Shown here: positions 7,152 to 11,389 of the stretch, in pieces | Layout of the letters: the number at the start of each line of letters is the position of its first letter | Position numbering within the stretch: the first letter of the stretch is position 1 | Assembly: GCA_003554535.1 (NCBI GenBank) | Contig: PWGT01000120.1 | Coordinates: forward strand, 1-11,389 | Reading direction: 5' to 3' | Source of the DNA: Syntrophomonadaceae bacterium | GTDB lineage: Bacteria > Bacillota_D > Dethiobacteria > DTU022 > PWGO01 | DNA: 11,389 bases | Program-made: the position numbers and the translations under genes | Notes under the pieces: generated by a model | Seen by the model: the letters and a program-made list of their open reading frames with translations, nothing else | Told to the model about the DNA's origin: nothing | Databases searched by the model: none

Positions 7152-8050
7152 ATCTGTTTACCACCCCAAATATTACTCAGTCCAAACCATTTGGCCGCTA
7201 CGCCATATATTAGCAGTGTAATTGCCAGTAGAACGAAGGAAAGTGCCGAGCCAAATCCCCAATTAAGAAATTCTCTAACCTGGCTTTCGATTAAAACAGA
7301 AATCATAATATCCCCTCGTCCGCCCATTAGGGCTGGTGTAACAAAGAATCCCAGGCACATTACAAAAACTATAAGTGAACCCGCAGCAGCTCCTGGAAAA
7401 CTTAATGGTAAGAAAATCCTTAAGAAAGATTTTACTGGATGAGCTCCTAGATTTTGGGCAGCCTTTAAAAGGTTTTTATCAATACCCGACATGTTAGCTA
7501 TTAAAGGAAAAATCATAAAAGGCAACAAAACGTGAACTGTACCAACCAGCAAACCAAAACGATTAAACATCAACGAAAGCGGTTGTTCCACGAGGCCAAG
7601 ATCCATAAGAAACTCATTTACAATTCCTCTTCGTTGTAATATAACTATCCAGCTATAAGCCCTGATCAAAACACTGGTCCAAAAAGGCAATAAAACCAGG
7701 ATCATAAGCCGGTTACCTATTTTGCTTCCCACTGATGTGATTAATGCAGAAACGGGATAGGCCAGAAGTAAACAAAAGAATGTGATTTGAGCGCTAATGT
7801 TTAAGGTGTTTACTAAAACTCTCAAATAGACTCCTTCAGTAAACACCCGTGAATAATGCTCCAGTGTGAACTGGGGATCAAAAAAGCTCAAATAGAGAAG
7901 ACGTATCAGGGGATAGATGAAAAAGATCAAGAGAAATAGAACTGCCGGAAGGCATAATAAAAGCATCCTCTTGTTTGTACTTAAGCCCCCTAAGCTTTGA
8001 GCAAAATCAGCAAGTTTATTTTTTGTTGCTCCATAAGTATTGCCGGTCAT
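7148..8050 (-). CDS. potB: ABC transporter permease, PotB-like
   Basis: This is the first inner-membrane permease of the importer, 300 residues. A polar N-terminal tail of about 25 residues is followed by a long hydrophobic segment (MLLLCLPAVLFLLIFFIYPL) and further membrane spans. The EAA loop lies near 195-220 (LLKAAQNLGAHPVKSFLRI, then FLPLSFPG). I favour ATG 8050, because AGGTGAG lies 7 bases before it. The longer frame begins at GTG 8062, which overlaps the homoserine dehydrogenase stop (GTGA) and adds four residues; a GGAAGG lies close before it, so that start remains possible. Either way the gene is coupled to the dehydrogenase upstream and the second permease downstream, which ties the enzyme block to transport. 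Confidence 0.92.
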   Translation of the reverse strand: MTGNTYGATKNKLADFAQSLGGLSTNKRMLLLCLPAVLFLLIFFIYPLIRLLYLSFFDPQFTLEHYSRVFTEGVYLRVLVNTLNISAQITFFCLLLAYPVSALITSVGSKIGNRLMILVLLPFWTSVLIRAYSWIVILQRRGIVNEFLMDLGLVEQPLSLMFNRFGLLVGTVHVLLPFMIFPLIANMSGIDKNLLKAAQNLGAHPVKSFLRIFLPLSFPGAAAGSLIVFVMCLGFFVTPALMGGRGDIMISVLIESQVREFLNWGFGSALSFVLLAITLLIYGVAAKWFGLSNIWGGKQI

Positions 8051-8058
8051 TTTAAATC

Positions 8059-9120
8059 TCACCTACCTTCCCTTGCTAGGTTAACAAGGTCTTTTAAAGC
8101 TGCTGCTGCAGCAGCCCGCGGGTTTGATTTTCCGCCAATCACGGTAAGCTCCCCGAGAGTATCTGTTTCAAAATGAATTGCCTTGGTAGTCCCATCAACA
8201 GATGCCAAAACATGCTCCGCCTCAATAGGGACTGGAGCAACCGAAACATTTACTTTGCCCTGGTCATGCTTACCCCCTGACTCAGCAATAATGCTGCTTT
8301 CCCCTACCAACTTAACTACTTTACCTTCGCTGGAAGCCTTCTCTAAAACTTCTGGATCTATCCTGTCTATCCCGGAAACCGGTATATCTTTCATCGACAG
8401 GGTAGTGCCATAAATAGCATTGCTTAAGATTACTATCTTGGCAGCAGTATCCCAGCCTTGAACGTCCAAGTCAGGCTTAGGCTCAGCTATTCCCAGATCT
8501 TGTGCTTCCTTCAATGCAGTATCATAATCGACTTTCTCCTGGGACATCTTAGTTAAAATGAAATTTGTTGTTCCATTCAAGATCCCTTTGATACTATTAA
8601 TTGTTGCGCCCGCCAGGCAATATTCAGCCATATCAATAGTAGGCAAGGCTGCTGCTGTAGCCCCAGAAAACTTAATCACTAAACCTCTGGATTTAGACAG
8701 CTCCATAAGGCCGGAAAAATCTTTTACCAGGGCTCCTTTTGTGAGAGTCACGACATCCATTCCATTTGCAATCGCTGTTTTAAAGTTTGTCAGCCCTGGC
8801 TCGCCGGTTTGCAAATCTGTTGGAGTCGCTTCAACCAGGATGTCTGCCTGCGAGTTTTCTATAATTCGCCAACCTTCAAGACCATCTTGCCCTATCCCGG
8901 GAAATGATGAAGCCCAGGGTTGCTGACGTGAGTAATCACAAACAGTATCCAGCTCGAGAGGAGAAGATGAGACCAGTCCACCATCTGAGCATGAAACCGC
9001 AATTAGCTCAATATCCAAGCCATATTTGCCCTGTAACATTTCGCGCCGTTCAATTAATAGCCTTATGAAATGGCGCCCCACATTTCCCAAACCTGAAAGG
9101 CATATTTTAACTTTCTTCAT
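8059..9120 (-). CDS. Homoserine dehydrogenase (no ACT domain)
   Basis: This 353-residue oxidoreductase is expected to interconvert L-homoserine and L-aspartate 4-semialdehyde with NAD(P). The N-terminal Rossmann fold shows GLGNVG (10-15). The catalytic part shows TLTKGAL (Lys128), GILNGTTNFIL (179-189) and AEPKPDLDVQGWDTAAK. In the last segment Glu213, Asp224 and Lys228 match the spacing of yeast Glu208, Asp219 and Lys223. The C-terminal ACT domain that gives threonine feedback in many biosynthetic enzymes is missing, and the protein stops near residue 353. The usual GGIPI-like segment is replaced by SGATAAALPT. The gene starts one base after the aldolase stop and leads into the permease genes, with no threonine genes nearby. 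This favours a catabolic role, possibly oxidation of homoserine, over biosynthesis. A related substrate cannot be excluded. Confidence 0.86.
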   Translation of the reverse strand: MKKVKICLSGLGNVGRHFIRLLIERREMLQGKYGLDIELIAVSCSDGGLVSSSPLELDTVCDYSRQQPWASSFPGIGQDGLEGWRIIENSQADILVEATPTDLQTGEPGLTNFKTAIANGMDVVTLTKGALVKDFSGLMELSKSRGLVIKFSGATAAALPTIDMAEYCLAGATINSIKGILNGTTNFILTKMSQEKVDYDTALKEAQDLGIAEPKPDLDVQGWDTAAKIVILSNAIYGTTLSMKDIPVSGIDRIDPEVLEKASSEGKVVKLVGESSIIAESGGKHDQGKVNVSVAPVPIEAEHVLASVDGTTKAIHFETDTLGELTVIGGKSNPRAAAAAALKDLVNLAREGR

Positions 9121-9121
9121 T

Positions 9122-10000
9122 TTAAACCCCTACTTTTTCAAATATCTTCTTCATTTCTTCCCTGTTTTGATCTGAAAGGTCAATTAATGGTTTCCTTACC
9201 TTGCCGCCATAATATCCCACCAGATCCATAGCAGCCTTTAATCCGGCTATACCCCAGCGGGAGGTAACAGCAGCATTTGCTTCCAGGATTTGAAGCTGCA
9301 TGTTTTTAGCTTCTTCATACTTACCTTTATTAAACAAATCAATGATTTGAAAGCATTTACCCGGCAATACGTTAGCTACAGCCAGGGTCCCTCCGGTAGC
9401 CCCGAGACAGAGCGAAGCATATAAGAAACTACCAGACCCGGCAAAAACAGAAAAACCGGAGATAGAGTCAGATATTATACTGGCTATCTGGACAATGTTA
9501 CCGGAAGAATCTTTGATTCCAATAATATTAGGGTGTTTTGACAACTCAGCAACCAGGCCGGCTGACATATTTACCCCTGTATTCCTCGGCATGTTGTAGA
9601 GAATTACAGGTACCCTGGAAGCATCTGCTACCTCTGTAAAAAAAGTTTTTAATGCTTCATCTGTCATACTACCCTTGTAATATGACGGGGTCAGGACTAA
9701 AGCAGCATCAATTCCTGCTTCAGCGCATTTATTCGTTAGCCTGATAGTGGCCCGCGTAGATTCACATCCGGTGCCGGCAACAACCGGTTTTTCAGAAGGG
9801 TAGTTCTCTCTAACAAACGCAGTCAGCTCAACCTTTTCATCTTCATCCAATAAAACAAATTCACCATTCGACCCCAAAACTACAAGGCCATCTAACTCGC
9901 TCTTTTCCCACCTGGCCAGGTTACCCTTAAGTTCTTTGTAAGCAATTTCCCCATCTATAAATGGCGTGGGAATCGGTGCATAAATACCTTCCATTTTCAT
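9122..10000 (-). CDS. DapA-superfamily lyase, probably 4-hydroxy-2-oxoglutarate aldolase-like
   Basis: This 292-residue class I (Schiff-base) aldolase has the DapA fold. The catalytic Lys is Lys163 in GIKDSSG and the catalytic Tyr is Tyr135 in LYNMPRNTG. The substrate motif is GSNGEF (43-48) instead of the GTTGE of dihydrodipicolinate synthase. From memory of human HOGA1, the key residues Ser77, Asn78, Tyr168, Lys196 and Ser198 correspond to Ser44, Asn45, Tyr135, Lys163 and Ser165 here, all with an offset of 33. The GCEST, ANAAVTSRWGI and GYYGG segments also look alike. That suggests cleavage of 4-hydroxy-2-oxoglutarate, or a similar 4-hydroxy-2-oxo acid, to pyruvate and an aldehyde such as glyoxylate. 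The neighbouring glyoxylate-type aminotransferase fits. GGAGGT lies 12 bases before ATG 10000, a long spacing. Automatic annotation would probably call this dapA. Confidence 0.85.
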   Translation of the reverse strand: MKMEGIYAPIPTPFIDGEIAYKELKGNLARWEKSELDGLVVLGSNGEFVLLDEDEKVELTAFVRENYPSEKPVVAGTGCESTRATIRLTNKCAEAGIDAALVLTPSYYKGSMTDEALKTFFTEVADASRVPVILYNMPRNTGVNMSAGLVAELSKHPNIIGIKDSSGNIVQIASIISDSISGFSVFAGSGSFLYASLCLGATGGTLAVANVLPGKCFQIIDLFNKGKYEEAKNMQLQILEANAAVTSRWGIAGLKAAMDLVGYYGGKVRKPLIDLSDQNREEMKKIFEKVGV

Positions 10001-10005
10001 GATCT

Positions 10006-10019
10006 TGTCAATACCTCCA
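10006..10019 (-). repeat. Copy 2 of a 14-bp direct repeat carrying the aldolase ribosome site
   Basis: TGGAGGTATTGACA occurs identically here and at 11192-11205, in both cases holding the GGAGGT ribosome site. Here GGAGGT is 12 bases from the ATG, against 7 bases to the GTG in the other copy. Confidence 0.7.
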
Positions 10020-10024
10020 CATGT

Positions 10025-11191
10025 TTATTCATAGGTCCGTGCTACAGCGGAAAGAGCTTCTTCAACCGAACACTTATGGCCCATAGGCTGCATTATTTCA
10101 CCAAGTGCTTTTATTAAGCGCTCCACATTCTGCTTCTGGGATCCGTGGCCCATCAGGCCAACTCTCCATATATTCCCCTTAAACGGGCCCAACCCGCCCC
10201 CGATTTCAATCCTGTAATCCGCACGTAATTTTTTCCTAACATCTGCGTCATTGATTTCATCTGGAATTTTAACCGCGTGGAGACTGGGCAGTCGATATGA
10301 TTCAGGGGTTAACATTTGAAGGCCTAATGCTTCAAACCCATTTACCAGGGCTTTGCTGTTCAACTTATGCCGATCAAACCTTTGCTGCAGGCCTTCTTCT
10401 TTAATTAGTGATAATGCTGCGTATAAAGCATAGATCATGTTTATCGGTGCAGTATGGTGATAAAAGCGCTCTTCTCCCCAGTACCTGGTCAGCATAGTCA
10501 AATCAAGGTACCAGCTTTGAACGGGGTGTTTTCTAGATTGAAAAACAGATAATGCCCTATCATTTAAAGTCAGGGGGGCCAAACCAGGGGGGCAACTCAG
10601 GCATTTCTGAGTTCCACTGTAAACAACATCCAAACCTCTGGCATCAACACTTACCGGTATGCCTCCCAGGGAAGTAACAGTATCCACTACTATTAAGGCA
10701 TCATTTTGGTGAGCCAGTTCAACGATTTGCTCTAATGGCTGCAAAACACCTGTTGAAGTTTCAGCATGCACTATACCTACAATTTTTACATCTTTATTGG
10801 CATCCAGGGTTTTTTTAACATCATCCGGATCAATAGGGCTGCCCCAATCCGCTTCCACCTCTATTACTTGCGCACCACAACGAGAAGCAACATCAGCCAT
10901 TCGAGTTCCAAAAACACCATTCACGCAAATAACAGCTTTATCGCCGGGCTCTAATATATTGACCAGGGCAGCTTCCATACCGGCGCTTCCAGTGGCTGAA
11001 ATTGGAAGGGTAAGCTGGTTGTTTGTTTCAAAGACATACTTTAACAAATCCTTGGCCTCATTCATGATATCCATAAATTCCGGGTCCAAATGGCCAAGTG
11101 TGTTCCAGCTCATGGATTTTGAAACACTGGGGTGAATGGGACTGGGTCCGGGTCCTAATAGTAGAACCTCTTTAGGTTCTTCATATTTCAC
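10025..11191 (-). CDS. Class V aminotransferase, alanine/serine-glyoxylate aminotransferase family
   Basis: This 388-residue PLP enzyme is expected to transfer an amino group from alanine, serine or a similar donor to a 2-oxo acid, commonly glyoxylate to glycine. Family marks are LLLGPGPSPIHP at the N-terminus, ATGSAGMEA (phosphate-binding turn), HAETSTGV, VVDTVTSLGG (PLP-ring Asp170), YSGTQKCL with the Schiff-base Lys196, and the C-terminal GGGLGPFKGNIWRVGLMG, whose Arg should hold the substrate carboxylate as in human AGT. The length is normal. I use GTG 11191, since GGAGGT (11199-11204) lies 7 bases before it. The longer TTG 11206 frame has that ribosome site inside its first codons. The aldolase gene follows after 24 bases. 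If the aldolase releases glyoxylate, this enzyme would remove it. Ureidoglycine- or aspartate-glyoxylate transfer are alternatives. Confidence 0.9.
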   Translation of the reverse strand: MKYEEPKEVLLLGPGPSPIHPSVSKSMSWNTLGHLDPEFMDIMNEAKDLLKYVFETNNQLTLPISATGSAGMEAALVNILEPGDKAVICVNGVFGTRMADVASRCGAQVIEVEADWGSPIDPDDVKKTLDANKDVKIVGIVHAETSTGVLQPLEQIVELAHQNDALIVVDTVTSLGGIPVSVDARGLDVVYSGTQKCLSCPPGLAPLTLNDRALSVFQSRKHPVQSWYLDLTMLTRYWGEERFYHHTAPINMIYALYAALSLIKEEGLQQRFDRHKLNSKALVNGFEALGLQMLTPESYRLPSLHAVKIPDEINDADVRKKLRADYRIEIGGGLGPFKGNIWRVGLMGHGSQKQNVERLIKALGEIMQPMGHKCSVEEALSAVARTYE

Positions 11192-11205
11192 TGTCAATAC
11201 CTCCA
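11192..11205 (-). repeat. Copy 1 of a 14-bp direct repeat carrying the class V aminotransferase ribosome site
   Basis: TGGAGGTATTGACA matches 10006-10019 exactly. Its GGAGGT lies 7 bases before GTG 11191 and decides that start against TTG 11206, which overlaps the site. Confidence 0.72.
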
Positions 11206-11224
11206 ATATTATAAATAATGTAAA

Positions 11225-11389
11225 TTATAAAGTTTGCGCTGCCTTTTCAATCCTGCCCATGGCTTGCTCCAGGTTTTCATATGAACTTGCGTAGGAAATT
11301 CTAAGGAAACCTTCTCCAAATGATCCAAATGCTGACCCCGGAACCATAGCCACACCGTGGTTAATAAAATGGTAAGCTGCTTCCTCTGA
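11225..11389 (-). CDS. Class I/II aminotransferase (aspartate aminotransferase-like), C-terminal fragment
   Basis: Only the last 54 codons and the TAA (11225-11227) are in the window; the start lies beyond the right edge. The fragment reads in frame from the edge and contains VAMVPGSAFG, GEGFLRISYASS and YENLEQAMGRIEKA. This is the C-terminal end of fold-type I aminotransferases of the aspartate/aromatic group, and the Arg in GFLRISYA is the residue that binds the substrate 2-carboxylate. The short intergenic distance (33 bases to GTG 11191) places it first in the visible operon. The exact amino donor cannot be judged from the fragment. Next to the glyoxylate aminotransferase and the aldolase, it could make the 2-oxo acid that the aldolase cleaves. 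Confidence 0.85.
   Translation of the reverse strand, partial: SEEAAYHFINHGVAMVPGSAFGSFGEGFLRISYASSYENLEQAMGRIEKAAQTL

Noticed and set aside
8183..8926. Plus-strand frames opposite the homoserine dehydrogenase
   Set aside because: No family likeness or ribosome site; they are shadows of a conserved minus-strand gene.
1984..9120. Acyl-homoserine-lactone degradation (acylase plus homoserine dehydrogenase)
   Set aside because: No lactonase or Ntn-type acylase is present, and the D-aminoacylase family is not known to me for this activity; too speculative for a finding.
9122..10000. Biosynthetic dihydrodipicolinate synthase (dapA)
   Set aside because: The GTTGE motif is replaced by GSNGE and the rest resembles HOGA1; there are no other lysine-biosynthesis genes around it.
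10797..11135. 112-codon plus-strand frame opposite the class V aminotransferase
   Set aside because: It is the antisense of conserved catalytic segments and shows no recognisable domain.
8059..11389. Beta-hydroxyaspartate cycle cluster, suggested by a glyoxylate aminotransferase
   Set aside because: No dehydratase, PLP-dependent hydroxyaspartate aldolase or iminosuccinate reductase is visible; the aldolase here is the Schiff-base DapA type.

Overview
The window is one strand-uniform gene block. Every gene I can support lies on the minus strand, so transcription runs from base 11389 towards base 1. Twelve genes are visible, two of them cut by the window edges. Gaps are 97 bases or less and several genes overlap or abut, so this looks like one long operon or two to three closely linked transcription units. 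Ribosome binding sites are strong and purine-rich (GGAGGT type) and GTG starts are common. The solute-binding protein is a lipoprotein with a very acidic linker. Together these suggest a low-to-moderate GC Firmicute, probably an anaerobic Clostridia-like lineage. A salt- or alkali-adapted organism is a guess based mainly on the acidic linker.

Layout in order of transcription: (1) the last 54 codons of a class I/II aminotransferase; (2) a class V aminotransferase of the alanine/serine-glyoxylate type; (3) a DapA-superfamily lyase whose active-site residues match 4-hydroxy-2-oxoglutarate aldolase better than dihydrodipicolinate synthase; (4) a homoserine dehydrogenase without an ACT domain; (5-7) two permeases and the ATPase of a spermidine/putrescine-type (PotABCD) ABC importer; (8) a YtcJ-type amidohydrolase; (9) an N-acyl-D-amino-acid deacylase; (10) the importer's lipoprotein solute-binding protein; (11) a small protein of the L-2-amino-thiazoline-4-carboxylate hydrolase family; (12) the first 47 codons of an M20 (ArgE/DapE-like) metallopeptidase.

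The set reads as an uptake-and-degradation system for an amino-acid-derived compound. The importer brings in the substrate, up to four hydrolases (YtcJ-like, D-aminoacylase-like, ATC-hydrolase-like, M20) strip acyl, amide or ring groups, and the aminotransferase/aldolase/dehydrogenase block processes the freed amino acid. The substrate cannot be read from the sequence. The most striking part is the order aminotransferase, glyoxylate aminotransferase, 4-hydroxy-2-oxoglutarate-type aldolase, which matches the last three enzymes of animal hydroxyproline degradation. Homoserine dehydrogenase beside them suggests homoserine or aspartate semialdehyde as an alternative intermediate.

Three genes probably start downstream of their longest reading frame, because a strong Shine-Dalgarno sequence lies inside or at the start of the longer version: the class V aminotransferase, the D-aminoacylase and the ATC-hydrolase-like gene. 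A perfect 13-bp inverted repeat follows the solute-binding protein gene. There is no gene-free stretch over 300 bases, and I saw no RNA genes, mobile elements, CRISPR arrays or convincing promoters.
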